From Propionivibrio hellwigii (lineage in GTDB: Bacteria; Pseudomonadota; Gammaproteobacteria; Burkholderiales; Rhodocyclaceae), in contig NZ_JBEUWX010000002.1 of assembly GCF_041770905.1 (NCBI RefSeq), positions 248,001-312,000 of the forward strand: DNA of 64,000 bases, read 5' to 3'. Positions 35,491-45,764 of this stretch are shown piece by piece; the first letter of the stretch is position 1; each line of letters begins with the position of its first letter. Below the pieces are notes generated by a model. It ran no database searches. It was not told the DNA's origin and saw nothing but the letters and a program-made list of their open reading frames with translations. A program made the translations under genes and the position numbers.

Positions 35491-35850
35491 ATGAATGAGA
35501 CGTTGAATACCCCTTTGTTTTTCCCGGATGCGGCGCTGACGACGGAAACGCTCGTAGCAGGCAAGGTCAGCCGCAAAATCCGCGCCCATGGCGGCGGCTT
35601 GATGATCGTCGAAATTTTTCTCCAGCAGGGCGCGGTCGGCGATGTGCATCATCATCCGCACGAGCAAATCTGTTATTGCCTGGAGGGGGAATTTGAATTT
35701 TTGCTGGACGGTCGGCGGCATCTGCTCAAGGCGGGCGATTCGGTTTATGTGCCACCTTCGGTGCCGCACGGGGCGACTTGTCTTGTCGAGGGCAGGCTGC
35801 TCGATATTTTTACGCCGCAGCGCGAGGATTTTCTCGGCAAAAAACCGTAG
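35491..35850 (+). CDS. kdgF: Cupin, KdgF-like uronate linearisation protein
   Basis: The 119-residue single-domain cupin has metal ligands in VHHHPHEQICYCLEGEFEF and a second motif VYVPPSVPHGATCL. KdgF opens 4,5-unsaturated galacturonate or mannuronate rings into the keto acid used by KduI. The small cupin alone would be ambiguous, but kduI and kduD directly downstream make this the best call. An overlapping GTG at 35488 is the alternative start; AAGGA is at 35476-35480. Confidence 0.75.
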   Translation: MNETLNTPLFFPDAALTTETLVAGKVSRKIRAHGGGLMIVEIFLQQGAVGDVHHHPHEQICYCLEGEFEFLLDGRRHLLKAGDSVYVPPSVPHGATCLVEGRLLDIFTPQREDFLGKKP

Positions 35851-35940
35851 CTGCCGGTCAATTACCCGCCGGTTACGGGCGAATTTTCGGCTGCCACCAC
35901 GGCGCTGTTCGGAAGGCGATAAATCTTTGATGGAGAAGCG

Positions 35941-36777
35941 ATGAAACTGGATATTCGTTATGCGCATCACCCGGAAGATGTGAAGCGCTATGATACGGCG
36001 GCGTTGCGCCGGCATTTTCTCGTTGAACAGGTTTTTGTGACCGGCGAATTGCGTTTGACGTATACGCATGTCGATCGCGTCGTTTTTGGCGGTGCGGTGC
36101 CTACGTCGGAAGCCCTGGCGCTACAAGGCGGCAAGACGTTCGGTACGCCGAATTTTCTTGACCGGCGCGAACTGGGAATCGTCAATTTGGGCGAGCGCGG
36201 CCGCGTGAACGTCGATGGGCAGGTGCAGAGCCTGGAAAACGGCGAAGGGATGTACGTCGGCATGGGGACGGCGAGCGTCGCCTTCGAGAGCGACGACCCG
36301 GCGCAGCCGGCTAAGTTTTACCTGGTCAGTTGCCCGGCGCACACCACATATCCAACGGTGCACATTACCCGCCAGATGGCCAACCCGCGCAAGCTCGGTT
36401 TGACCGAGAGCTGCAACGTGCGCACGATCAACCAGTACGTGCATCCCGCCGTCTGCAAGAGCTGCCAGCTGGCACTCGGCGTGACTGTGCTGGAACCGGG
36501 CAGCGTGTGGAACACCTTCCCACCGCACACGCACGAGCGGCGCATGGAGGTGTATCTCTACTTCGGCATGGCGCCGGAAACACGGATCTTCCACCTGCAC
36601 GGGCAGCCGCAGGAAACGCGGCATCTCGTCGTTGCCAATGAACAGGCGGTGATTTCGCCGTCCTGGTCGATCCATTCCGGCGTCGGCACCGGGCCGTATG
36701 CTTTTGTTTGGGCGATGGCTGGCGAAAACCAGACATTTGACGATATGGATGGGCTGGCGCCCGGCGATCTGCGTTGA
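35941..36777 (+). CDS. kduI: 5-keto-4-deoxyuronate isomerase
   Basis: KduI isomerises 5-keto-4-deoxyuronate to 2,5-diketo-3-deoxygluconate in degradation of pectin, alginate or glycosaminoglycan unsaturated uronates. The 278-residue product matches the family's length and has zinc ligands in FPPHTHERRMEVYLYF (two His and Glu) and WSIHSGVG (His). Other family pieces are LGIVNLGERGRVNVDG and MGTASVAFESDD. A binding site GGAG is present before the ATG. Product feeds KduD next door. Confidence 0.94.
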   Translation: MKLDIRYAHHPEDVKRYDTAALRRHFLVEQVFVTGELRLTYTHVDRVVFGGAVPTSEALALQGGKTFGTPNFLDRRELGIVNLGERGRVNVDGQVQSLENGEGMYVGMGTASVAFESDDPAQPAKFYLVSCPAHTTYPTVHITRQMANPRKLGLTESCNVRTINQYVHPAVCKSCQLALGVTVLEPGSVWNTFPPHTHERRMEVYLYFGMAPETRIFHLHGQPQETRHLVVANEQAVISPSWSIHSGVGTGPYAFVWAMAGENQTFDDMDGLAPGDLR

Positions 36778-36938
36778 CGGATGGGCTGAATAGATAGGCC
36801 AGTAAAAGCCCGCAGCGCGGTGGAGAAATACGGTCAAGGTGAAGATGGAAAGATCGCCAGGGAGCGTTGTGGCGGCTTCTCGTGGCATATTCAGGTGGCA
36901 GTTTCCCTGGCGCTTCACTCGATTTTGGAGAATAGGCA

Positions 36939-37709
36939 ATGAATGGAATTCTTGATGCTTTCAAGCTCGATGGCAAGGTTGCCGTCGTCACCGGCGCAAC
37001 GCGCGGCCTCGGGCGCGGTATGGCAGTGGCGCTGGCGCAGGCCGGCGCGGATATCGCCGGTGTCGGTCATGCTGCCGAGGCGCCGGAAACGGCGCAGGCG
37101 GTGGCGGCAAGCGGCCGCCGTTATGCGCATATTCAGGCCGATCTCGCCAAGCTTGATGTGATTCCGCGCATCATCGATACGGCGTTTGAACACTTTGGGC
37201 GCATTGATATTCTTGTCAATAACGCCGGCATCATCAAACGCAACGATGCCATCGACTTTACCGAGCAGGAATGGGATGCGGTGATGGATGTCAACTTAAA
37301 GTCGGTTTTCTTTCTCTGCCAGGCGGCGGCGCGCCAGTTCATCCGGCAGGGTGGTGGCGGCAAGATCATCAATATTGCCTCGATGCTGTCTTTTCAAGGG
37401 GGGATCCGCGTGCCGTCCTACACGGCCTCGAAAAGCGGCATTAAAGGGCTGACGATGCTGCTTGCCAACGAATGGGCGGGGCGGGGGATCAACGTCAATG
37501 CCATCGCGCCCGGCTATATGGCGACCGACAACACCGCCGCCCTGCGCGGTGATGCGCAGCGCAATGCGGAAATCCTTGGCCGCATCCCGGCTGGCCGCTG
37601 GGGCACGCCGGAAGACCTGGGAGGAGCGGTCGTGTTTCTGGCTTCAGCGGCGGCTGACTATATTAACGGCTACACCATCGCTGTCGACGGCGGCTGGCTG
37701 GCGCGCTGA
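36939..37709 (+). CDS. kduD: 2-dehydro-3-deoxy-D-gluconate 5-dehydrogenase
   Basis: KduD reduces 2,5-diketo-3-deoxygluconate to 2-keto-3-deoxygluconate (KDG). The 256-residue short-chain dehydrogenase has GATRGLGRGMAVAL, NNAGIIKRNDAIDF, the catalytic YTASKSG and a C-terminal GYTIAVDGGWLAR. The order kdgF-kduI-kduD makes a consecutive three-step route. No KDG kinase, aldolase or uronate transporter is in the window, so the rest of the pathway must be elsewhere. Confidence 0.9.
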   Translation: MNGILDAFKLDGKVAVVTGATRGLGRGMAVALAQAGADIAGVGHAAEAPETAQAVAASGRRYAHIQADLAKLDVIPRIIDTAFEHFGRIDILVNNAGIIKRNDAIDFTEQEWDAVMDVNLKSVFFLCQAAARQFIRQGGGGKIINIASMLSFQGGIRVPSYTASKSGIKGLTMLLANEWAGRGINVNAIAPGYMATDNTAALRGDAQRNAEILGRIPAGRWGTPEDLGGAVVFLASAAADYINGYTIAVDGGWLAR

Positions 37710-37923
37710 AGTGCAAACGCCAGGTACAAGGCACAAGGCAAGGCGATGAACTATGAACGTTCGACGCGCAGACTCGCATACCGCCCATGTTGGATCAGCC
37801 ACTGTTATCTGGAAGAGGAGAAAAGCGGATAGATTGCGGAGTTAAAATCTGACCGCCGATGAGGCGGCGATTAAGCCATTCGCGCCCCCTAAGCTGTGAC
37901 TTGTAATCCGAATACACAACACA

Positions 37924-38688
37924 ATGAAGCCTGTTTATCCACACGCTGAGACTGCGGAAGCCATCCGCGCCAATCTTGCCGCCGTACGGGCGCGTATCGA
38001 CGCGGCTTGCCGCCGTTGCGGACGCGATCCGACCGAAGTTCGTCTGCTGCCCGTCAGCAAAACCGTGCCGGCGGAGAGTCTGCGTGCCGCCTGCGACGGC
38101 GGCGGTATCAACCTGCTTGGCGAAAACAGGGTGCAGGAAGCCTGGCAAAAATGGCAGGCTTTGCACGATCTGCCGCAATTGCGCTGGGCCATCATCGGGC
38201 ATCTGCAAACCAACAAGGCCCGCTATGTCGCCCGTTTTGCCGCCGAGTTTCAGGCGCTCGACCAGCTATCCGTCGCCGAAGCGCTGGACCGCCGCCTGCA
38301 ACAGGAAGGGCGCAGCCTCGACGTTTTTATTCAGATCAATACCTCCGACGAACCGCAGAAATACGGCATCGCACCGGAGGAAGCGGAGCGCTTTCTCAAG
38401 GTCTTGCCTGCTTACAGCGCCCTGAAACCGCGCGGGCTAATGACGCTTGCACTGTTCAGCAGCGATGAGGCCGCCGTCCGGAAATGCTTTATCCGCCTGC
38501 GGGAAACGCGCGACCGCCTACAGCAGCGGCATCCCGAGCTTGCCGAACTTTCGATGGGCATGTCCGGCGATTTTGAACTTGCCATTGCCGAAGGCGCGAC
38601 GACCGTCCGCGTCGGGCAGGCGATTTTCGGTGCGCGCAATACGCCCGACAGCGCCTATTGGCCGAATCTCTCGCAATCACCACAATGA
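37924..38688 (+). CDS. yggS: YggS-family pyridoxal phosphate homeostasis protein
   Basis: YggS (PLPBP) binds PLP without known catalysis and buffers free PLP. The 254-residue product has the PLP lysine in RLLPVSKTVPAESL, LGENRVQEAWQKW, IGHLQTNKARYV, and SMGMSGDFELAIAEGATTVRVG near the end. Its stop overlaps the pdxY start by ATGA. Pairing with a pyridoxal kinase puts two PLP-handling genes in one translational unit. Confidence 0.94.
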   Translation: MKPVYPHAETAEAIRANLAAVRARIDAACRRCGRDPTEVRLLPVSKTVPAESLRAACDGGGINLLGENRVQEAWQKWQALHDLPQLRWAIIGHLQTNKARYVARFAAEFQALDQLSVAEALDRRLQQEGRSLDVFIQINTSDEPQKYGIAPEEAERFLKVLPAYSALKPRGLMTLALFSSDEAAVRKCFIRLRETRDRLQQRHPELAELSMGMSGDFELAIAEGATTVRVGQAIFGARNTPDSAYWPNLSQSPQ

Positions 38689-39524
38689 CGATGAATTACG
38701 CCGAACGTCATCCGCTGCCGATAGACGTTCTCTCCATCCAGTCGCAGGTCGTCTATGGCACCGTCGGCAACAACGCCGCCCTGCCTGTGTTTGGCCGCTT
38801 CGGCATCCGGGCCTGCGCCGTGCCGACGGTTCTCTTTTCCAACACGCCGCACTACGACAGCATTCATGGCGGCGCCATACCGCCCGACTGGTTTGCCGGC
38901 TACCTCGAAGACCTTGAGCGCCGCCGCGCGCTGGAGCATCTGCGCGCTGTCGTTCTCGGCTACCTCGGCAGCCCGGAACAGGCGGAGATCCTGGGGGACT
39001 GGCTGACCGATCTGCGCCGCCGCCGTCCGCATGTGCGCGTCAGTATCGACCCCGTGCTGGGCGATGCCGATAGCGGTCTTTATGTTCGTCCCGAGCTGGC
39101 GGAACATTATCGCCGTCGCCTTGTCGCCTGCGCCGACCTCATCACGCCCAACCATTTTGAATTGGGCTACCTCAGCGAAAAAGGCAGCGATAACCCGCAG
39201 GATGCCATTGCCGCTGCGCGCAGCCTGCTCGGCGGCAGGCTGAAAACGGTCATTGTGACCAGCAGCCCCGGCGCATGTGCCGGAGAGATCGTCAACCTTG
39301 CCGTCAGCGCCGGAAACGTCGTCCGCAGCCGGCATCCGCGCATCGACAGCGATGTCAAGGGCACGGGCGATGCTTTCCACGCTGCCCTCAACGCGGGTCT
39401 GCTTCGCGGCGACCGGCTGGAAAAAGCCATGCAGACAGCCGGCGACTGGGTTGTGCAGGCGCTGAAATATACTGCCGCCGAAAATAGTGGAGAACTGCGC
39501 TTCCCGCCGCAGCTCGGGTCATAA
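38685..39524 (+). CDS. pdxY: Pyridoxal kinase
   Basis: PdxY phosphorylates pyridoxal in the PLP salvage route. The 279-residue ribokinase-type protein has LSIQSQVVYGTVGNNAA at the start, DPVLGDADSGLYV, ITPNHFELGYLS and the catalytic GTGDAFHAALNAG. The ATG at 38685 overlaps the yggS stop. The next 1.3 kb hold only repeats before typA. Confidence 0.92.
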   Translation: MTMNYAERHPLPIDVLSIQSQVVYGTVGNNAALPVFGRFGIRACAVPTVLFSNTPHYDSIHGGAIPPDWFAGYLEDLERRRALEHLRAVVLGYLGSPEQAEILGDWLTDLRRRRPHVRVSIDPVLGDADSGLYVRPELAEHYRRRLVACADLITPNHFELGYLSEKGSDNPQDAIAAARSLLGGRLKTVIVTSSPGACAGEIVNLAVSAGNVVRSRHPRIDSDVKGTGDAFHAALNAGLLRGDRLEKAMQTAGDWVVQALKYTAAENSGELRFPPQLGS

Positions 39525-39568
39525 GACGACTCGGCCTGATTGGCTAGGGCTATGGAAAAAACAAGGAC

Positions 39569-39608
39569 TGCCCAGAAATCCTTTATTTACAGGCAGTTCC
39601 GAGGGTTG
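39569..39608. repeat. Single 40-bp repeat unit
   Basis: One unit (starting TGCCCAGAAATCC) directly abuts the first Correia-like element. It shows that the short inverted-repeat element sits at the edge of a unit. Confidence 0.65.
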
Positions 39609-39914
39609 ATAGCATCTTCTTTTGCCAAACTGCTGCGTTGCTGCGTTGGCCTTGCCTTGCCGTACTACTCGTACTGTCTGCGGCTTGTCGCCTTGTCTTT
39701 GGCAAAGTCGAGCCATAGCGGCTTCCTTGGCCAAAATACTGCGTTGGCTCGCCTTGCCGTATTACTCATACTGCCTGCGGCTTTACCGCCTTGTCTTTGG
39801 CAAAGTTAAGCCATAGCGGCTTCCTTCGCCAAAATACTACGTTGGCTTCGCCTTGCCGTACTGCTCGTACTGCCTGCGGCTCGCCGCCTTGTCTTTTGGC
39901 AAAGTCGAGCCGCT
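39609..39914. mobile_element. Three head-to-tail Correia-like inverted-repeat elements
   Basis: Three units of about 106, 98 and 102 bp (39609, 39715, 39813) each begin with ATAGC-type ends, then (C)TTTGCCAAA or GCCAAAATAC. They share a core with CGCCTTGCCGTACT, GTACTGCCTGCGGCT and CGCCTTGTCTTT, and end TTTGGCAAAGT(CG)AGCC. The two ends are inverted repeats. The core order matches, from memory, the internal part of neisserial Correia elements, but the outer ends are different from the neisserial TATAGTGGATTA. No gene is inside; these would be non-autonomous. Confidence 0.7.
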
Positions 39915-40036
39915 CTTTAAGCTTGCGCCCCCTGAAATCCGTAAAAACAGGGCAGAAAACATAAAATGCCCGGAGGTCCCCGTAAATAAAGGGCTTCAGG
40001 GCATCAAAAAACATAAACCGGAACACTGTGTCCAAC
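39915..40036. repeat. Degenerate 40-bp repeat region
   Basis: At least one recognisable unit (39967-40006, with GCCCGGAGGTCCCCGTAAATAAAGGG split between arms) and decayed surroundings, in reverse orientation to the array that follows. Confidence 0.45.
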
Positions 40037-40235
40037 TAACCCTCTGAAACCCTTTATGCACGGACATCTCCAAGGATGCCCGGAACCCCTTATAAACAGG
40101 GCACCCCAGAGCACCCGCCCGCAAACGCCCTATTTATAAGGGCTTTAGAGGCACATGCCCGCTAGCCCTTTGTTTATAAGGGTTCCAGAGATACCTGCCC
40201 GAATCGCCTTTATTTATACGGGTTTGCGAGCATAC
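40037..40235. repeat. 40-bp tandem repeat array R5a (5 units)
   Basis: Units begin at 40037, 40077, 40117 (39 bp), 40156 and 40196. Each has TGCCCG or equivalent, then a CCCTTTGTTTATAAGGG-like dyad, then TTCCAGAG or similar. No conserved coding frame. Confidence 0.88.
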
Positions 40236-40301
40236 CCCTTCGCGCATCCGATCACGACGAAGCACCCCAAACTTCCTTAGGCGCAGCCGCAGGCGCGGGA
40301 T

Positions 40302-40490
40302 AGCTTGGCGGGAACAAGGGCTTGATTGTTCGAGCGTAAGCGAGTTATCAAGCCCGCTGCCAAGCAACCCGCGACAAGGAGTCTTCTGCGCCTCGGGGTC
40401 GCCTTTCTTTGCTGACTTTCTTTGGCGAGGCAAAGAAAGTCAGCGGGGTGCGCTGCCGCACAGCGCAACGGTATCAAGAGAAGCCTCGCG
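40302..40490. repeat. Double-hairpin repeat element, copy 1
   Basis: This 189-bp element recurs in the same orientation at 56833-57008 with high identity. It contains GGGCTTGAT...ATCAAGCCC (40318-40355, with outer CTTGGC/GCCAAG pairing) and a perfect 14-bp stem GCTGACTTTCTTTG / CAAAGAAAGTCAGC around GCGAGG (40411-40444). This copy has about 14 extra bases that complete the second stem. It could be a structured RNA or a DNA-binding site; function unknown. Confidence 0.7.
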
Positions 40491-40553
40491 GGCGGAGCCA
40501 GCACCTACAGTCAAACAACCCTTTCAATTCTTGTTTTTAGTTTTTCGGGCACT

Positions 40554-40713
40554 TGCCCGCTAGCCCGTGTATTTAGGGTATTTCAGAGGGGTATGCTCTG
40601 GAGCCCTTTTAAACAGGGCATCTCCGGCACCCCTGCCCTGAAGCCCTTTATTTATAAGGGTTCCAGAGGTGCCTGCCCGCAAACGCCCTGTTTACGCGGG
40701 TTCCAGCGGCACC
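40554..40713. repeat. 40-bp tandem repeat array R5b (4 units)
   Basis: Four exact 40-bp units (40554, 40594, 40634, 40674). Unit 4 can fold with arms CCCGCAAAC and GTTT(AC)GCGGG. The array ends 130 bp before the typA start. Confidence 0.9.
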
Positions 40714-40843
40714 TATCGGGAAACGCGCCGCCGTGTCATTTTGCAGCGGCGCTTTGTTTCGGCATCCGCCGGCACGCAGGCGAGCAAGTGCGTTGGCATG
40801 CGGCGTGCTAGAATCACCGCCCCTTTTAACAGGTCAGTGTTTC

Positions 40844-42688
<1,845 letters not shown>

Positions 42689-42750
42689 GCGGCGCGCTAC
42701 GGTGTGTTCGCAATTTTCGGGCGCAGGGTAATCCGGGGTAGAATCGGCGC

Positions 42751-44490
42751 ATGAGTTATCAGGTTCTGGCGCGCAAATGGCGGCCGAAAACATTTGCCAG
42801 CCTGGTCGGCCAGGAGCACGTCGTGCGGGCGCTGACGCACGCGCTGAATGAGCAGCGGCTGCACCACGCCTATCTTTTTACCGGCACGCGCGGTGTCGGC
42901 AAGACAACGCTGGCGCGCATTCTCGCCAAATCGCTCAATTGTGAAACCGGCGTGACGGCGATGCCCTGCGGTACTTGTTCCGCCTGCACGGAAATCGACA
43001 GCGGCCGTTTCGTCGATTTGCTCGAAGTGGATGCGGCGACTAACACCAAAGTTGATGAAATGCGGCAGTTGCTGGAAAACGCCGTGTATGCGCCGACGCG
43101 CGGGCGTTTCAAGGTCTATGTCATCGACGAAGTGCACATGCTGTCGAATTCGGCCTTCAACGCCATGCTGAAGACACTGGAGGAACCGCCGGCGCATATC
43201 AAGTTCATCCTGGCGACGACCGATCCGCAAAAAATCCCAGTGACGGTACTGTCGCGTTGTCTGCAATTCAACCTCAAGCAGATGCCGCCGCAGCTTATCG
43301 TCGATCACCTTCGCCATATTCTCGAGGCAGAAGGTATTCCGGCCGAAACGGGCGCCTTGAACCTGCTGGCGCGCTCGGCTTCGGGCAGCATGCGCGATGC
43401 GCTTTCGCTACTCGACCAGGCGATCGCACACGGCGCGGGCAAGGTGGAAGAGGCGTCGGTGCGCGATATGCTCGGCGCGGTCGATCTCGACTATCTGTAC
43501 GACATTCTGGAAACGCTACAGGCGGGCGACGTGGCGGCCACGCTGCGGATTGTCGAGGCGATGGCGGCACGCAGTCTGTCTTTTGACGAAGCCTTGCAGG
43601 AATTGTCAGGATTGTTTACACGGCTGCAGGTCGCGCAGCTGGCGCCGTCCGCGATTGCCGACGATTTACCTGAACGCGCACGCCTGCTCGATCTGGCGGC
43701 GCGTTTCGACCCGGAGTCCATTCAACTCGGCTACCAGATCGCCATCCACGGACGGCAGGAATTGCCGTTGGCGCCCGACGAGCGTGCCGGTTTCATCATG
43801 ACTCTGCTGCGCCTGCATGCCTTCCGCCCCGTGCAGGCAGGCGATGAGGATGAAAAAGACGAACAGCGGGCAATAGGGAAAAAAGCGCGCAGAGCACAGG
43901 GCGAAGACCATGCAAATCCGGCTAACCCTAAGGATCAGAAGGACGTGCCGCGCCGATCTGCCGCAGCGACCAGCGCGCCGGCGCAATTGGAGACGGAGAT
44001 TCCTGTTCCTGAAAAAGAGGCCGTCGCATCTAAAAAAAAGGCTTCGCTGAAACCGTCCCTTACGCATGACGATGCGCCCCCAGCCGGGGCTGACATTTCG
44101 GCAGCGCAGGATCATTGGGCACAGATTCTGGCTGCACTGACGGCATCCGGACTCGGCGGTATGGCGCGCGAGCTGGCGCAGCATTGTGCTCTGCGCCAGG
44201 CGGATACGGCGGAAATGACGCTGGTGCTGGCGCCGGAACACCGGCATTTACTGATGAAACCGGCGCAGGACAAGCTACAGCAGGCGCTGGATACGTATTA
44301 TGGGCGCGCCATCCGCCTGCGTATCGACGTCGACGCGGTTTCCGGCGACACGCCCGCTGCTGCCGCCCAGAAGCGTGAGCAGGCGCGGCAGGCGCAGGCC
44401 GTGGCGGCCATAGAACAGGACGCATTCGTGCGCGAGGCCATCGATCTGTTTGATGCAACACTGGTGGCTTCGTCCATCAAACCCGTTTGA
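42751..44490 (+). CDS. dnaX: DNA polymerase III subunits tau/gamma
   Basis: DnaX is the clamp-loader ATPase that also joins polymerase cores and the helicase. The 579-residue full-length product has Walker A GTRGVGKTT (45-53), a four-cysteine zinc site in CETGVTAMPCGTCSACTE, DEVHMLSNSAFNAMLK (Walker B region), and the SRC motif LSRCLQFNLKQM. A charged linker (about 365-445) leads to the tau C-terminal domain. The linker holds a slippery heptamer predicted to give a shorter gamma form of about 439 residues. ybaB-recR follow, the standard dnaX-ybaB-recR cluster. Confidence 0.97.
   Translation: MSYQVLARKWRPKTFASLVGQEHVVRALTHALNEQRLHHAYLFTGTRGVGKTTLARILAKSLNCETGVTAMPCGTCSACTEIDSGRFVDLLEVDAATNTKVDEMRQLLENAVYAPTRGRFKVYVIDEVHMLSNSAFNAMLKTLEEPPAHIKFILATTDPQKIPVTVLSRCLQFNLKQMPPQLIVDHLRHILEAEGIPAETGALNLLARSASGSMRDALSLLDQAIAHGAGKVEEASVRDMLGAVDLDYLYDILETLQAGDVAATLRIVEAMAARSLSFDEALQELSGLFTRLQVAQLAPSAIADDLPERARLLDLAARFDPESIQLGYQIAIHGRQELPLAPDERAGFIMTLLRLHAFRPVQAGDEDEKDEQRAIGKKARRAQGEDHANPANPKDQKDVPRRSAAATSAPAQLETEIPVPEKEAVASKKKASLKPSLTHDDAPPAGADISAAQDHWAQILAALTASGLGGMARELAQHCALRQADTAEMTLVLAPEHRHLLMKPAQDKLQQALDTYYGRAIRLRIDVDAVSGDTPAAAAQKREQARQAQAVAAIEQDAFVREAIDLFDATLVASSIKPV
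44034..44040 (+). other. Predicted -1 programmed frameshift site in dnaX
   Basis: The heptamer A AAA AAG sits in the correct frame (codons 429-430) inside a run of eight A's (44032-44039). A -1 slip would add nine residues (GFAETVPYA) and stop at TGA 44067-44069. AGAGG at 44016-44020 is 13 bases upstream, and a GC-rich potential stem (CCCC-AGCC-GGGG) lies downstream near 44080-44092. In E. coli dnaX the same heptamer at codons 428-430 makes gamma. Confidence 0.75.
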
Positions 44491-44558
44491 TGCAAGCATG
44501 ATATGGATCACGACGTACCATTCATACCCTTCAACATTCCCGATACGAGGTATACAGC

Positions 44559-44882
44559 ATGATGAAAGGTGGAATTGCCGGCCTGATGAAGCAGGCGCAG
44601 CAAATGCAGGAAAACATGAGGAAGGCGCAGGAGCAGTTGGCGCAGGTCGAGGTCGAGGGGCAGTCCGGCGCGGGGATGGTCAAGGTGACGATGACCTGCG
44701 CGCATGATGTGCGCCGTGTCGCGATCGATGCGTCGGCGATGGATGACCGCGAAATGCTGGAAGATCTCATTGCGGCGGCATTCAACGATGCCGTGCGCCG
44801 TGCTGAACAGATCTCGCAGGAACGTATGGCGGGATTTGCCGCCGGCCTGAATTTGCCGCCCGGTATGAAGTTGCCGTTCTGA
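44559..44882 (+). CDS. ybaB: YbaB/EbfC nucleoid-associated protein
   Basis: YbaB dimers bind DNA as tweezers and act as nucleoid or regulatory factors. The 107-residue product (MMKGGIAGLMKQAQQMQENM) has the helical N-terminus rich in Q/K and the central beta part GAGMVKVTMTCAHDVRRVAID, with NLPPGMKLPF at the end. GAGG lies eight bases before 44559; the next ATG (44562) is an alternative. It overlaps recR by one base. Confidence 0.95.
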   Translation: MMKGGIAGLMKQAQQMQENMRKAQEQLAQVEVEGQSGAGMVKVTMTCAHDVRRVAIDASAMDDREMLEDLIAAAFNDAVRRAEQISQERMAGFAAGLNLPPGMKLPF

Positions 44883-45484
44883 TGACCACGGTTTCAAGTC
44901 TCGAAGCCTTGATCGAGGCGCTACGCTGTCTGCCCGGCATCGGACCAAAATCGGCGCAGCGCATGGCGTATCACCTGATGCAGCGCGATCGGCCGGGCGC
45001 ACAGAATCTGGCCGACGCCTTGCAACGCGCGCTGCTCGCCCTGCGTCATTGCCAGCGCTGTAACACACTGACCGAAAGCGAGCTGTGTGAGCGATGCGCC
45101 TCGTCGCGCCGCGACCCTTCGCTGCTGTGCATTGTCGAAACGCCCGTTGACATGAACATGATGGAGCAGACACAAGCCTATTCCGGTCTGTATTACGTGT
45201 TGATGGGGCGGGTTTCGCCGCTGGATGGCGTGGGGCCGCGCGAATTACGGCTGGAGCGTCTGCTGGCGCGCGTCTGTGATGGCATCGTCAAGGAAGTAAT
45301 TCTGGCGACCAACTTTACCAATGAGGGTGAGGTGACGGCGCATTATCTGACCGAGATGCTGAAAAGCCGCGCTATCCGGGTGTCGCGCATTGCCCGCGGC
45401 GTGCCGGTTGGCGGCGAACTGGAATTCGTCGATGCGGGGACATTGGCGCAGGCTTTGCGCGAACGCCGGGCGCTGTCGGAGTAG
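44882..45484 (+). CDS. recR: Recombination mediator protein RecR
   Basis: RecR works with RecO (and RecF) to load RecA onto SSB-coated gaps. The 200-residue product has the helix-hairpin-helix LRCLPGIGPKSAQRMAYHL, a Cys4 zinc finger (CQRC and CERC), and a Toprim domain with LCIVETPVDMNMMEQT and ATNFTNEGEVTAHYL. It begins on the last base of ybaB, so the two are translated together. Confidence 0.96.
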   Translation: MTTVSSLEALIEALRCLPGIGPKSAQRMAYHLMQRDRPGAQNLADALQRALLALRHCQRCNTLTESELCERCASSRRDPSLLCIVETPVDMNMMEQTQAYSGLYYVLMGRVSPLDGVGPRELRLERLLARVCDGIVKEVILATNFTNEGEVTAHYLTEMLKSRAIRVSRIARGVPVGGELEFVDAGTLAQALRERRALSE

Positions 45485-45764
45485 CACGCCGGGGCCGTTG
45501 TCGAGTCTTTCTGCCGTTTCCGCCCGGTGTCGCTGCTTCATTTGCCGATAGGGCTGGCGTATAATCGGCCCCAGCCATGGATTGAGGGGTATCGCATGGC
45601 GTTTTACATTTTGCCGGGCTTCAAGCGTGAGTGCAGTTTGATGAGCAAATGAGCGACATAGACCGGCGCTGATCGGCCAGGTTTGCCGTTGCGCTCATCG
45701 CCAAAGGGGGTGAGTGCGCTTTGCAGCCGGCGTTTACGGGCGTGTTTTTGGGATACGGATAACC
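45485..45764. promoter_or_regulatory. Intergenic region with likely sspA promoter
   Basis: A consensus TATAAT at 45560-45565 probably serves the sspA-sspB transcript. A TTGCCG at 45542 is only 12 bases upstream, too close to be its -35, so the -35 is uncertain. No petABC (cytochrome bc1) genes precede sspA, unlike most Betaproteobacteria. Confidence 0.5.

Noticed and set aside
40037..40713. CRISPR array
   Set aside because: Units are contiguous with a 40-bp period and no constant repeat alternating with unique spacers; every part of the unit varies to a similar degree, and no cas gene is present.
40422..40811. ORFs running through repeat DNA before typA
   Set aside because: Translation simply follows the 40-bp units and the hairpin element; the frame is not kept between arrays, so coding is unlikely.
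40793..40814. TTGGCA/TAGAAT as a complete typA promoter
   Set aside because: Only 10 bases separate the two boxes, too short for sigma-70; only the -10 is kept as a possibility.
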